A stretch of DNA of 64,000 nucleotides from Pandoraea captiosa. Lineage in GTDB: Bacteria; Pseudomonadota; Gammaproteobacteria; Burkholderiales; Burkholderiaceae. Below, in pieces: positions 8,204 to 17,209 of the stretch. Positions within the stretch are counted from its first letter, which is position 1, and every line of letters starts with the position of its first letter. Position numbers and translations under genes: made by a program. The notes below the pieces were generated by a model. That model did no database searches. It worked only from the letters and a program-made list of their open reading frames with translations, and had not been told where the DNA came from. The stretch spans positions 1,054,001 to 1,118,000 of the forward strand of contig NZ_CABPSQ010000002.1 in assembly GCF_902459775.1 (NCBI RefSeq). The letters are read 5' to 3'.

Positions 8204-9760
8204 ATGTCGAGCCGGATTTCTGCGGCGATGTGGAACCAGTTGTTTTCCGTGTCGGCGCGCGCGGGCATGAGTCTGCAAAGCCAGATTCGCCAGATGCTGG
8301 TGTCGGCGATTCTGGACGAGCGCCTGATGCGCGGCGCGGCGGTGCCGTCCTCGCGCGAACTGGCCGAAGGGCTGGGCGTGGCGCGCAATACGGTCGTGCT
8401 GGCTTACCAGCAACTGGTCGACGAAGGCTATCTGATCGCGCGTGAACGGCGTGGTTATTTCGTGAACGGAGATATCCTCGCGCCGCGCGTCGGGACGCAG
8501 GGCGCGCCGAAGACGGCGGTCGGCGCCGAGCCGGAGGCCACTGGCACCATTGCGCCGCTGGATCCGTCCACTCCGGACTGGGAAGGCCGCTACGTCGTGC
8601 GTCCGTCGGCGCAGCGCAACATCGTCAAGCCGATCGACTGGCAGCAGTATCAGTACCCGTTCATCTACGGGCAGTTCGATCCGACGATGTTCCCGACGGC
8701 CGACTGGCGCGAGTGCTGCCAGAAGGCGCTGACCGTCATGGAAATTCGCGACTGGGCGCCGGACATGATCGCGCGCGACGACGAAACGCTGATCCAGCAG
8801 ATTCGTACGCGCGTGTTGCCCCGACGAGGCGTATGGGCCGACGCGGACGAAATCGTGCTCACCAACGGCGCGCAACAGGCGCTGTATTTGCTCGCGGACC
8901 TGCTCGTCGGCGCTCGCACCACCGTGGGCGTGGAAGATCCCGGATACCCCGACGCCCGCAATATCTTCGCGATTCGCACACCAAAGCTGATCGGTTTGCC
9001 GGTCGACGAATACGGACTGCCGGTGGACGATCGTCTGTCGCAATGCGATTACGTGTACGTCACGCCGTCACATCAATGCCCGACCACGACCACCATGCCG
9101 CTCGCGCACCGCGAGGCGCTGCTGCGGCGCGCGGAGACGGACGACTTCGTGCTCATCGAAGACGACTACGAAAGCGAGAACAGCTATTCGGACATTCCGA
9201 TTCCGGCGCTCAAGAGTCTGGACCGCAGCGACCGGGTCATTTATATCGGCAGCCTGTCGAAGTCCTTCGCGCCTGGACTACGGTTGGGCTATATCGTGGC
9301 GCCGGCGGCGCTGGTCAATGAACTGCGTGCCCTGCGCCGGTTGATGATCCGGCATCCGTCGGCGTTCATTCAGCGCTCGTTTTCCATGTTTCTGGCGCTG
9401 GGGCATCACGACGCGTTGTTGCGGCGTCTGGCCGACACCTATGCCAAGCGCGCGGAGATACTGAGCGAGGCGCTTCGCACCCATCTGCCGGAAGTCTCGT
9501 TCGTGCGTGTCAAAGGCGGCGCGTCGTGCTGGGTGCAGGGCCCGCCGCAGCTCAATGCCAACGTGCTGGCCGCACGGGCGAAGTCGCGCGGCATTCTGAT
9601 CGAACCGGGCGACGTGTTCTTCATGGGCGACGCCCCGCCGCGCAATATGTTCCGTCTCGGTTTTTCGTCGATACGGCTCGAACACATCGAGGCGGGCGTC
9701 ATGGCGCTGGCGGAGGTGATGCGCGAGACGATGGCGCAGGCCGCGCCGGCGGCAAGGTAG
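8204..9760 (+). CDS. MocR/GntR-family regulator with aminotransferase domain, TauR-like
   Basis: PLP-dependent transcription factor of the MocR subgroup, 518 residues as usual. The N-terminal winged helix (about 20-85) has the GntR signature VPSSRELAEGLGVARNTVVLAY. After a roughly 70-residue linker comes a fold-type-I aminotransferase domain. The PLP-lysine region is YIGSLSKSFAPGLRLGY, and EDDYESENSY and NGAQQALYLLADLL match the family. ATG 8204 follows AAAAGGGG. Divergent transcription from tauABC and family knowledge (TauR activates taurine genes using PLP and taurine) suggest it controls the transporter. Its ligand could instead be GABA, as with GabR, given the nearby gabP-like gene. Confidence 0.87.
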   Translation: MSSRISAAMWNQLFSVSARAGMSLQSQIRQMLVSAILDERLMRGAAVPSSRELAEGLGVARNTVVLAYQQLVDEGYLIARERRGYFVNGDILAPRVGTQGAPKTAVGAEPEATGTIAPLDPSTPDWEGRYVVRPSAQRNIVKPIDWQQYQYPFIYGQFDPTMFPTADWRECCQKALTVMEIRDWAPDMIARDDETLIQQIRTRVLPRRGVWADADEIVLTNGAQQALYLLADLLVGARTTVGVEDPGYPDARNIFAIRTPKLIGLPVDEYGLPVDDRLSQCDYVYVTPSHQCPTTTTMPLAHREALLRRAETDDFVLIEDDYESENSYSDIPIPALKSLDRSDRVIYIGSLSKSFAPGLRLGYIVAPAALVNELRALRRLMIRHPSAFIQRSFSMFLALGHHDALLRRLADTYAKRAEILSEALRTHLPEVSFVRVKGGASCWVQGPPQLNANVLAARAKSRGILIEPGDVFFMGDAPPRNMFRLGFSSIRLEHIEAGVMALAEVMRETMAQAAPAAR

Positions 9761-9832
9761 TGGGGTAGTCGGGTAGCGGGACGCCCGGCCAGCGGCGGGC
9801 CGTCCGTGTCACCTGTCAGGGCGTGCCACCCG

Positions 9833-10462
9833 TCAGGGCGTTCCGTTACGTCCGTACAGACGAAAGCCTTCGCGCTCGGACAGGCGATCGTAGTAGGCCG
9901 ACACGGCTTCGAGCTGGGGGCGCTCGATCGGTACGCTGAACCAGCGATGCACCGACAGCCCGATGGGGATGTCCGCCAACGAGAACGTCTCGCCACTCAC
10001 GAACGCCTGCGTGCCCTGCAACTGCTGTTCGAGCACGCGCATGAAGTCGTTCCATCGCGCGGCGTGGGTGGCGAGCGCTTGCGGGTCGTCGTAGCCGGGC
10101 GCGCGTCGGACCAGGGACAGGAACGCATACTTCCATGCCGGGTTGAGGTCGGAGGACTGCCAGTCGATCCATTGATCGACGCGGGCACGCTCGCGCGGCG
10201 CAACCGGATAGAGGTCGGTGCGCTCACGTGAGCCTGCGAGGTAGCGCAGAATGCTGTTCGACTCCCACAGCACGAAGCCGTTGTCTTCGAGCACCGGCAC
10301 CATCAGATTCGGGTTGAGCGCCGCGAACGCCGGGTCGTCCAGCTTGCGCGACGCGTCGCCGTCGCCCCATGGGTCGTTCACGAACGGGACACCGAGTTCG
10401 TGACAAAGCCACAACACCTTGCGCACATTGATGGACGAGGGCCTGCCGAGAACGCGAAGCAT
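9833..10462 (-). CDS. Glutathione S-transferase family protein
   Basis: Cytosolic GST-fold protein, 209 residues. The N-terminal thioredoxin-like domain (1-80) has VLGRPSSINVRKVLWLCHELG, with Ser and Asn in the glutathione-activating region. The cis-proline segment is LMVPVLEDNGFVLWESNSILRYLA, where P-V and ES-I contact glutathione in the family. The C-terminal helical domain starts near residue 88 and includes SLADIPIGLSVHRW. The specific substrate cannot be inferred. It is a monocistronic gene, convergent with the MocR-type gene and divergent from yddG. Confidence 0.85.
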   Translation of the reverse strand: MLRVLGRPSSINVRKVLWLCHELGVPFVNDPWGDGDASRKLDDPAFAALNPNLMVPVLEDNGFVLWESNSILRYLAGSRERTDLYPVAPRERARVDQWIDWQSSDLNPAWKYAFLSLVRRAPGYDDPQALATHAARWNDFMRVLEQQLQGTQAFVSGETFSLADIPIGLSVHRWFSVPIERPQLEAVSAYYDRLSEREGFRLYGRNGTP

Positions 10463-10662
10463 GGAAGTCCTTGAATTCGTGAGAGCGATGACGCGATTCT
10501 AGGCTCGCGCTCGATACACTGACAGATACAGATGCGCGCGCTGACGGCCAGAACAGATCGGACTCCGCCTGCGTTCCGGAGAGCAGCCGGAAGGCCGCAT
10601 TTCATACGTTTCGTATAATCCTGCGCTCACGACTTTCATTGCCATCGGCGCAGGAACCCCGC

Positions 10663-11586
10663 ATGAACAGCAGGAGCAAGGCGACACTCATCGGTCTGAG
10701 CGCGGTAGTCCTCTGGGCGTCCATCGTGGCGTTGATTCGCGACGTGAGTGTCAGTCTCGGGGCAACGGGCGGCGCTGCGGCGATCTACACGGTGGCCTCG
10801 ATATTCCTCGCGCTCACCGTCGGGTTTCCGAAGTTGAGCACGTTTCCTCGCCGTTACCTGCTGTGGGGCGGGCTGCTCTTCGTTGCCTACGAGCTGTGTC
10901 TGTCACTGTCGATCGGCTATGCGAATTCCTCACGTCAGGCGATCGAAGTCGGCATGGTCAATTACCTCTGGCCGACGTTCACACTCGTCAGCGCCATCGT
11001 CTTTAACAAGCAACGCGCGAACTGGCTGGTGGTGCCGGGTTTCCTGTTGTCGATGCTCGGCATCTGCTGGGTGCTCGGCGGCGATCGGGGGCTGGACCTG
11101 CCAGGCATGCTCGTGAACATTGCCGATAACCCGCTGAGCTATGGTCTGGCGTTCGTCGGCGCGATCCTCTGGGCCGCTTACTGCACCGTGACTGCGAGAA
11201 TTGCCGACGGCAAGAACGGTGTGACGCCCTTTTTCATGCTCGTGGCGGTGGCACTCTGGATCAAATACTTCGCAGGCGGTGGCGGCGCCATGTCGCTCGA
11301 CCTTCGCTCCGGCACCTGTCTCGTGGCGGCCGCTGCGGCCATGGGCTTCGGATATGCCGCGTGGAACGTGGGTATCCTGCGCGGCAACGTGACGATTCTC
11401 GTCGGCGCCTCCTACTTCATTCCCGTGCTGTCTGCGGCCCTCGCCGCACTGCTGTTGCACGCGCCGCTCGTCGCGTCATTCTGGTGGGGCGCATGTATGG
11501 TCTGCGCCGGTTCGATGCTTTGCTGGCGCGCCACGCGCGCTCGGCGCACGCCCGTGTCGGCGCCGGCAAAGACAGGGGGCGTCTGA
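10663..11586 (+). CDS. yddG: DMT-superfamily aromatic amino acid exporter, YddG-like
   Basis: Inner-membrane exporter with about ten helices in two EamA-type halves, 307 residues. Family features are the N-terminal KATLIGLSAVVLWASIVALIRDVS and the YELCLSLSIGYANSSRQAIEVGMVNYLWPTF stretch (positions about 79-110) that closely resembles YddG. The ATG at 10663 is chosen because MNSRSKATLIG matches the family N-terminus; an upstream start at 10639 would add eight residues. A TATAAT hexamer lies at 10614-10619, but no convincing -35 accompanies it. Known YddG exports phenylalanine, tyrosine and tryptophan; the exact substrate here is inferred by family. Confidence 0.8.
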   Translation: MNSRSKATLIGLSAVVLWASIVALIRDVSVSLGATGGAAAIYTVASIFLALTVGFPKLSTFPRRYLLWGGLLFVAYELCLSLSIGYANSSRQAIEVGMVNYLWPTFTLVSAIVFNKQRANWLVVPGFLLSMLGICWVLGGDRGLDLPGMLVNIADNPLSYGLAFVGAILWAAYCTVTARIADGKNGVTPFFMLVAVALWIKYFAGGGGAMSLDLRSGTCLVAAAAAMGFGYAAWNVGILRGNVTILVGASYFIPVLSAALAALLLHAPLVASFWWGACMVCAGSMLCWRATRARRTPVSAPAKTGGV

Positions 11587-11742
11587 CTCGCCCCGCCCCG
11601 GCGCGGCGTGCGGACGGGCGGCGCGCTTGTCGCATGCCCTGATGGGCAACGCGTTGCCCGAAACCCCGATAGTCCCCTAGACGTTCCTGCGCAACACTAG
11701 TGAGCCAGATCGCATGCACACTAGCCCGGCAAGGAGCCTTTC

Positions 11743-12939
11743 ATGGTCAAGGGGGAGTCCACGTCGGACGATGCCCAGAGCGTCGATCTGTCGCTGGTTA
11801 AAGGGGATCCCGGCTTTCACCTTCAGCGACGGCTGCGACTCATTCCCGACACGGGAATGGGCACCCTGCGCCGGGCGCTGATCTTCGCGGCCGTCAGCTG
11901 GCTGCCGCTGGCGATCTGGGCGCTCGTTACCGGTCGCGCCTTCCATCACGGCAATCCCGACGACACGCTGGTCGCGCACTTCGGCATTCATGCCCGCTGC
12001 CTGATCGCCATCCCCTTGATGGTCATTGCCGAGGGCATTGCGCAGAAGCTGATGCCGCCGCTGTTCCGATACTTCGTCGACAGCGGCATCGTCACGCCCG
12101 AGACACTCCCCGACTTTCGCGCCAGACTCGCCGACATGGCGCGCATGCGTGATCGCACGCTGCCCTGGGTCGTGATATTCGCCGCCACGATGGCGTGGTC
12201 GACGGTCGGGGCGATGGTCGAACGCGCCGAGGAGATGGCATGGCTCAGTCCGGGAGACGACATCGGCAGTATTACGTTCGGGGGATGGTGGTTCATCCTC
12301 GTCATTCGTCCCTTGTTCACGGTGTTGCTGCTTGCGTGGCTGTGGCGCGCCTGTCTGCTGTTCGTCCTGTTGTGGAGACTCGGCAAGATGCCGCTGGCGC
12401 TCGTGCCGTCGCATCCGGATCGCGTCGGGGGGCTGAGCTTCGTCGAGCGTATGGCGTTCGTCTTCAGCCCGGTGGCGTTTGCGGTGTCGGCGGTGGTGGC
12501 GGCGTCGTTCGCGCACGAGGTCGTGTATCACGGCGTGAGCGCGTTGCAGATGAAGACGCTGCTGGTGGCGAGCGCTGCGTTGATCTCCATCGTTTTTCTC
12601 ATTCCCTTGCTGCCGCTGGCGATGCCGCTGGGCGCGCTCAAGCGCCGTGCCATCTTCGAGTACGGCAGCCTTGTCGCCCATCACGACCGGCTGGTGCATC
12701 AGCGCTGGATCCTGCGCCGCGAGATCGGTAAGCCCGAGATTCTCGACGCGCCGGAGCTTGGACCAGTCGCGGACATTCACGCTATCTACGAGGCGGTCGG
12801 ACGCATGCGCTCCATGCCGCTGAGCAAACTCTGCGTCGTCGCCATCGTCTTGCCGGCGGCCGTACCGATGCTCTATGTCGCCGCCATGCAGTTGCCGTTG
12901 TCGGCCGTGCTGGGCAAGGTCGTCAAGGCGCTGATCTGA
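11743..12939 (+). CDS. Polytopic membrane protein of unknown function
   Basis: 398 residues, family not recognised. After a 40-residue polar N-terminus there are about seven hydrophobic segments: near 46-65, 82-100, 133-150, 178-210, 235-262, 270-296 and 345-375. A long cytoplasmic or periplasmic linker, FRYFVDSGIVTPETLPDFRARLADMARMRDRT, lies between about 103 and 135. ATG 11743 follows AAGGAGC. The next gene, a diguanylate cyclase, starts 11 bp after its stop and the DUF2252 gene overlaps that one, so the three are probably one operon. A role in signalling or envelope function is only suggested by this linkage. Confidence 0.75.
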   Translation: MVKGESTSDDAQSVDLSLVKGDPGFHLQRRLRLIPDTGMGTLRRALIFAAVSWLPLAIWALVTGRAFHHGNPDDTLVAHFGIHARCLIAIPLMVIAEGIAQKLMPPLFRYFVDSGIVTPETLPDFRARLADMARMRDRTLPWVVIFAATMAWSTVGAMVERAEEMAWLSPGDDIGSITFGGWWFILVIRPLFTVLLLAWLWRACLLFVLLWRLGKMPLALVPSHPDRVGGLSFVERMAFVFSPVAFAVSAVVAASFAHEVVYHGVSALQMKTLLVASAALISIVFLIPLLPLAMPLGALKRRAIFEYGSLVAHHDRLVHQRWILRREIGKPEILDAPELGPVADIHAIYEAVGRMRSMPLSKLCVVAIVLPAAVPMLYVAAMQLPLSAVLGKVVKALI

Positions 12940-12950
12940 CCGGAGGGGGC

Positions 12951-14231
12951 ATGCAGTCGTCGGACACCGCGCTCGCGTCACCCACCTCACCCACCCGATC
13001 CCGGCGATGGTTCGGCGCGCTTGGCCCGACCCTGATCGCTGCGGCCCTGGCGATCGCGATTGTGGTCGGCGTGCGGGCAACGTTGCTTTACGAAGGGCGG
13101 CGCGCAGTGCTCGAACATGCGCGCGAAGCCAATCATCGCGCCGCGAGGCTCACGGCCTATGTCGTCGAACGGGATCTTGCCGCGTGCATGAAGGAGCAGG
13201 GCGGTGATGGCGCGGGCTCGCTCGCGCGCTGTCTCGCGCAGTTCGACCGTCGCGTCGACGGCGGCGCGCGCACGACCATCGACATCGACTACTTGTCGCG
13301 TCTTTTCTCCGGGCAGACCGGCGCAGCGCAGGGCACGGTCTCGCTGCTGGGCGCCGATGGTCGGGTGCTCGCCAGTACCGACCCACGGCGCAAAGGCGCG
13401 CAGTCCTCGCCTGTTAAGTCCGACGACGCTGTGTCGGGCATCGCGTCGGGCGTCGCGTCGGGCGTCGTGCCGGAGGGCGTCGAGGCAGACTTCCTTTACG
13501 TTCGGCAACCGCTCGACGGCCTGCCGTTGCAAATCGAGATTCGCACCGCCAGGCGCGAGATATTTGCCGATTGGCGGGATCGTGCTTTCTGGGTGGCAGG
13601 GCTGACGGCGGCGCTCGGTGCCGGTTGCGCCGTGCTCGCAACGCTCCTTGCCCGAGCCCGTCGGCGTCGCAACCTTGCCGAGGCGGCGCTGCAACGCATG
13701 GCGAGTACCGATGCGCTCACGGGCCTGGCCAACCGTCGCACGCTTGACGAGTCGTACGACCGCGAATGGCGACGCGCCCAGCGCGAGCGGGTACCGCTGT
13801 CGCTGCTATTCATCGATGTGGATCATTTCAAGCGATTCAACGACCGGTACGGTCACCCTGCCGGAGACGACGCGCTCGTCGCGGTGAGCCGGGCGATCGT
13901 CGGCGCGATACGGCGTCCGGGGGATATCGCCGGGCGATACGGCGGCGAGGAGTTCATGGTTATCCTGCCCGGAACGGACGTTCACGGCGCGCGCGATGTT
14001 GCCGAGCGCATACGGGTTGCCGTGCGCGCGGCGGCCATTGCGCACGAAGGCAGCCAGCACGGGCACGTGAGCGTGAGCATCGGCGTGGCCGGCACCGGGG
14101 CGATACCGTCGGGGACCCCCGAGCAATTGCTGCAAGCCGCCGACGAAGCGCTATATTGCGCAAAAGGCAGCGGCCGCGACCGCGTAACGATCCACGCAAA
14201 CTATGGAGGTGACCCATGCCCGGCGATCTGA
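12951..14231 (+). CDS. Membrane-bound diguanylate cyclase (GGDEF)
   Basis: Makes cyclic di-GMP from two GTP. It has 426 residues: membrane helix about 24-44, a periplasmic sensor region about 45-205, a second helix about 207-230, and a GGDEF domain about 255-420. The catalytic motif is GGEEF within RYGGEEFMVILPG. An RxxD product-inhibition site (RPGD) sits five residues before it. FIDVDHFKRFND and ALYCAKGSGRDRV are the expected flanking motifs. The periplasmic region carries a 12-bp in-frame tandem repeat (13431-13466) giving VSGI-ASGV-ASGV. ATG 12951 follows GGAGGGGGC. Its last 16 bases overlap the DUF2252 gene, so translation is likely coupled. Confidence 0.92.
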   Translation: MQSSDTALASPTSPTRSRRWFGALGPTLIAAALAIAIVVGVRATLLYEGRRAVLEHAREANHRAARLTAYVVERDLAACMKEQGGDGAGSLARCLAQFDRRVDGGARTTIDIDYLSRLFSGQTGAAQGTVSLLGADGRVLASTDPRRKGAQSSPVKSDDAVSGIASGVASGVVPEGVEADFLYVRQPLDGLPLQIEIRTARREIFADWRDRAFWVAGLTAALGAGCAVLATLLARARRRRNLAEAALQRMASTDALTGLANRRTLDESYDREWRRAQRERVPLSLLFIDVDHFKRFNDRYGHPAGDDALVAVSRAIVGAIRRPGDIAGRYGGEEFMVILPGTDVHGARDVAERIRVAVRAAAIAHEGSQHGHVSVSIGVAGTGAIPSGTPEQLLQAADEALYCAKGSGRDRVTIHANYGGDPCPAI

Positions 14232-15628
14232 CTCTGGAGCAGCGTAAGGCCGCAGGCAAGATGGCTCGAGAGCGGGTGGCGCGCTCGGCACAGGCCGATA
14301 TCGGCAACGTCGACCGCGATCCTGTCACGTTGCTTCGTCAAAACAGCGCGGGCCGGGTCGACGCCCTCGTGCCGCTCCGATACGGGCGAATGTCCGTGTC
14401 ACCCTTCACGTTCTACCGCGGCAGCGCCGTGCTTCAGGCGCACGATCTGGCGAGGACCGCCACGACAGGGTTTCATTTCCCGATCTGCGGCGACGCCCAT
14501 CTGATGAACTTCGGCGGCTTCGCCACACCGGAGCGGCAGCTCGTCTTCGATCTCAACGACTTCGACGAGGTCGCGCCCGGCCCGTGGGAATGGGACCTCA
14601 AACGGCTTGCGGCGAGCTTTGCCATTGCGGGCCAGCACATGAGCGTGGATAGGGGCACGATCAAGGACATCGTGGCGTCGGCGGTGCGTGAATATTGCGA
14701 ACGGATGACGGAGTACGCGGGCTACAGCGCGCTCGATCTCTGGCACGAGATCGTGACGTTCGACCGGATGGCGGAAACCGCCGTGACGGGAGAGGGGCGG
14801 CGTCTGATTCGCAAGGCGGCGGAAAAGGCCGTTGGCCGCTCGCACGAGGCGATGCTGGAAAAAATGGCGAAATTCGTGGACGGCAAGTGGACCATTCAGG
14901 ACGCGCCGCCCGCGCTGTTTCACCCCTCCGGGCCGAATTCACTGCTGGGCAACGCGCAGGCCTGGTCGGACACGCACGCATGGAAAGGCAAGCTCGCGCA
15001 GGCCTTCGACGAATACGTCGGCACGTTGTCGGTCGACCGCCGCGCGCTCATCGACCAGTTCCGGCTTCAGGACATTGCGTTCAAGGTGGTCGGGGTCGGC
15101 AGCGTCGGCACGTTCTGTCTCGTCATGTTGTTCGTCGACGCGCACGGCAAGCCGCTGTTCCTGCAGGTCAAGGAAGCCCGCGAATCGGTCATCTCGCGCT
15201 ATTTCCCGACCGGCAAGGTGACGCATCAGGGGCTGCGGGTGGTCGCCGGCCAGCGCCTGCTGCAAGCCGCCAGCGATGCGTTTCTCGGCTGGACGACCGG
15301 GCCCAACGGGCGCAACTTTTACTTCCGGCAGTTGCGCGACATGAAAATATCGGCGGACGTCGAACGCATGAGCGACACGATCCTGCTGGGTTATGCGCGC
15401 ATCTGTGGCTGGGCGCTCGCCCGCGCGCATGCGAAGTCGGGCGGTCTGGCGGTCGAAATCTCGTCTTACGCGGGCGACGGGAAGCGGCTGGCCGACGCGA
15501 TGACCGACTATGCGCTGGCTTACGCGACACAGAACGAGAAGGACTATGACGCCTTCATCCGTGCCTGCCGTTCGGGAAAGCTGGTTGCGCGCAGCGACGA
15601 GGACATGGCGGCAGACTTCCGGGTCTGA
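14216..15628 (+). CDS. DUF2252 family protein
   Basis: 470 residues, full length for DUF2252. Characteristic stretches are MSVSPFTFYRGSA near residue 62, ICGDAHLMNFGGF near 90, VFDLNDFDEVAPGPWEWDLKRLA near 110-132, and FLQVKEARESVISRY near 305. The GDxHxxNFG and DLNDFDE motifs resemble the catalytic loop and metal-binding elements of kinase-like folds, and this family is considered distantly kinase-like. No biochemical role is established that I can name. ATG 14216 is preceded by GGAGGTGACCC and lies inside the end of the diguanylate cyclase gene. Translational coupling suggests the two act together, possibly in a c-di-GMP-dependent process. Confidence 0.85.
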   Translation: MPGDLTLEQRKAAGKMARERVARSAQADIGNVDRDPVTLLRQNSAGRVDALVPLRYGRMSVSPFTFYRGSAVLQAHDLARTATTGFHFPICGDAHLMNFGGFATPERQLVFDLNDFDEVAPGPWEWDLKRLAASFAIAGQHMSVDRGTIKDIVASAVREYCERMTEYAGYSALDLWHEIVTFDRMAETAVTGEGRRLIRKAAEKAVGRSHEAMLEKMAKFVDGKWTIQDAPPALFHPSGPNSLLGNAQAWSDTHAWKGKLAQAFDEYVGTLSVDRRALIDQFRLQDIAFKVVGVGSVGTFCLVMLFVDAHGKPLFLQVKEARESVISRYFPTGKVTHQGLRVVAGQRLLQAASDAFLGWTTGPNGRNFYFRQLRDMKISADVERMSDTILLGYARICGWALARAHAKSGGLAVEISSYAGDGKRLADAMTDYALAYATQNEKDYDAFIRACRSGKLVARSDEDMAADFRV

Positions 15629-15666
15629 CGGGTATGGCGGGCATGGCGGCATGGCGGCGCAACGGG

Positions 15667-16056
15667 CTACGATGCGTCGCGCGTTGCCCGCTCGACAGCG
15701 GCCAGCAGATCGCTGCCGGGAAACGGCTTGGTGAGCAGTTCCCTCGCGCCGGCGGCCCGCACGGTGGCGCGCGTGGCCGGCGTGTCGTTCGCCGTGACGA
15801 ATATCGCCGGCGGACGCGGCAACGGCAGCGACGCGTAAAACGCCGGGCCGCTCGTCCCGGGGAGCTGAACATCGGCAATCAGGCAGCGCGCCATCGCCAC
15901 ACTCGCCCGGAGGTCCGCATCCGCCGGGCTGGCGAACGTGCAAGTGCGATACCCTGCCACACGCAGCAACCGTTCGATCGCGCGGCGAAGCCCGTCGTCA
16001 TCTTCGAGGATCGCGATGAGTGGCTTCGAAAGGCGAGGGCGGCGAGCGGCTTCCAT
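15667..16056 (-). CDS. Stand-alone receiver-domain response regulator
   Basis: 129 residues forming one CheY-like receiver with no output domain. The acidic pocket is EDDDG near residues 18-22, the phospho-acceptor Asp is in LIADVQLPGTSG near 62, Thr is in IFVTANDT near 86, and the conserved Lys is in LLTKPFPG near 109. The ATG at 16054-16056 is chosen. Another in-frame ATG at 16093-16095 would add 13 residues, and neither has a strong ribosome site. It is third in a same-strand run after the FixJ-like regulator and the histidine kinase (146 bp from the latter). It probably acts as an extra phosphate acceptor or sink, or modulates the kinase; this is inferred from order only. Confidence 0.82.
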   Translation of the reverse strand: MEAARRPRLSKPLIAILEDDDGLRRAIERLLRVAGYRTCTFASPADADLRASVAMARCLIADVQLPGTSGPAFYASLPLPRPPAIFVTANDTPATRATVRAAGARELLTKPFPGSDLLAAVERATRDAS

Positions 16057-16202
16057 ATGACCGCATTCTTCTGCGGAACATGCATGGGCTTCCATTGGGA
16101 CTTCGGGCAACGCCGTGATTCCCTTGCGGGCAAGTCGGCTTGCGCCGCATGCCGGCACGCGTCCCGGTTCTTCGGCTGAACTTTTGCCTGGACTGCTGCG
16201 AA

Positions 16203-17204
16203 TTATGTCGTCCCGGGCATGGCACATCCGTCGCCGGGCAGGCCAAACGCCACAGGCAGCCAGAGAACGAACTCGGTGCCTTTCGTCGGCCTTCTGCGCG
16301 CCATGACCGTGCCGCGATGCGCTTCGACAATCGAGCGTACGATGGAGAGTCCAAGCCCCGTGCCGCGCGCCTTGGTCGTGTAGAACGCTTCGAACAACTG
16401 CTCGGCATTGTTCTCGGGAATGCCGATGCCGTGGTCGCCCACGATCAACTCGACGCCTTGCTCCCACGTCTTCGTCTCGATGGACAGCAAGCGATCCGGC
16501 GGCTCCGCGTTTTCCATTGCGTCCATGGCGTTGATCGCCAGATTGAGCAACACCTGCTGCAACTGCACCTGATCGGCGAGCACCTGTGCGCCGTTCGTGT
16601 TGAGCGCGACATCGACGACGATGCCGCGACGTCGCGCTTCCGGTCGCACGAGCGATGTGGCGCGCTCCAGCACCGCATCGAAATCGACGGGCACGAAGGT
16701 GATCGCCTGATTTTGCAGCAATGCACGCAGACGCACGATGACATCGTTGGCCCGCAGGGCGTCGCGGCGAATGTCCGTCAGAATGTCCCTGAGCTCGGGC
16801 GCATCGTGAGCGGCGCTTTGCAGCATCAGATCGGCGGCATCGACGTTGCTGAGGATCGCGCCCAGCGGCTGGCCGACTTCGTGGGCGATGGAGGCGCTAA
16901 GCTCGCCGACCGTCGCGATGCGCGCTGCCCGCGTGAGGTCGGCACGTCGCGTCGCCGCCTCCTGCTGCGCTTGCTTGCGTTCGCGACGCTGCTTGAGCAG
17001 GGCGAGCAGGGTGATCGTTTGCGCCCCCACCACGATCAGGAGAATGGCGATCTCTTGCCAGTACGACGGCGTGGCAGCGCTCGATGCGTCGATGGTTCGA
17101 TCAGGCTGCGCGGCAGCGTCGCCGTTGCGCGTCTGGGCCGTGACGGCATTCGGCAGTGCAAGACATTGAAGCGCGACAAGCGCAGTCAGGAAAGCCCACC
17201 GCAT
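16203..17204 (-). CDS. Membrane histidine kinase, FixL/NtrB-like core
   Basis: 333 residues. A signal-peptide-like first helix (1-22, ending near VTAQ) is followed by a very short periplasmic segment of about 30 residues and a second helix near 49-67, so there is little room for a periplasmic sensor. The kinase core has the H-box LSASIAHEVGQPLGAILSN, which is the S-I-A-H-E form seen in FixL-type kinases. It also has the N-box NLAINAMDAM, the G1 box VGDHGIGIPEN, the F-box FEAFYTTKARG and the G2 box GTGLGLSIVRSI. ATG at 17202-17204 starts 5 bp after the stop of the response regulator gene, so they are co-transcribed. The signal detected is unknown. Confidence 0.88.
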   Translation of the reverse strand: MRWAFLTALVALQCLALPNAVTAQTRNGDAAAQPDRTIDASSAATPSYWQEIAILLIVVGAQTITLLALLKQRRERKQAQQEAATRRADLTRAARIATVGELSASIAHEVGQPLGAILSNVDAADLMLQSAAHDAPELRDILTDIRRDALRANDVIVRLRALLQNQAITFVPVDFDAVLERATSLVRPEARRRGIVVDVALNTNGAQVLADQVQLQQVLLNLAINAMDAMENAEPPDRLLSIETKTWEQGVELIVGDHGIGIPENNAEQLFEAFYTTKARGTGLGLSIVRSIVEAHRGTVMARRRPTKGTEFVLWLPVAFGLPGDGCAMPGTT

Positions 17205-17209
17205 CGCGC

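Noticed and set aside
11677-13080. A 467-codon minus-strand frame
   Set aside because: Charged, histidine/arginine-rich shadow of the membrane protein gene and start of the cyclase gene.
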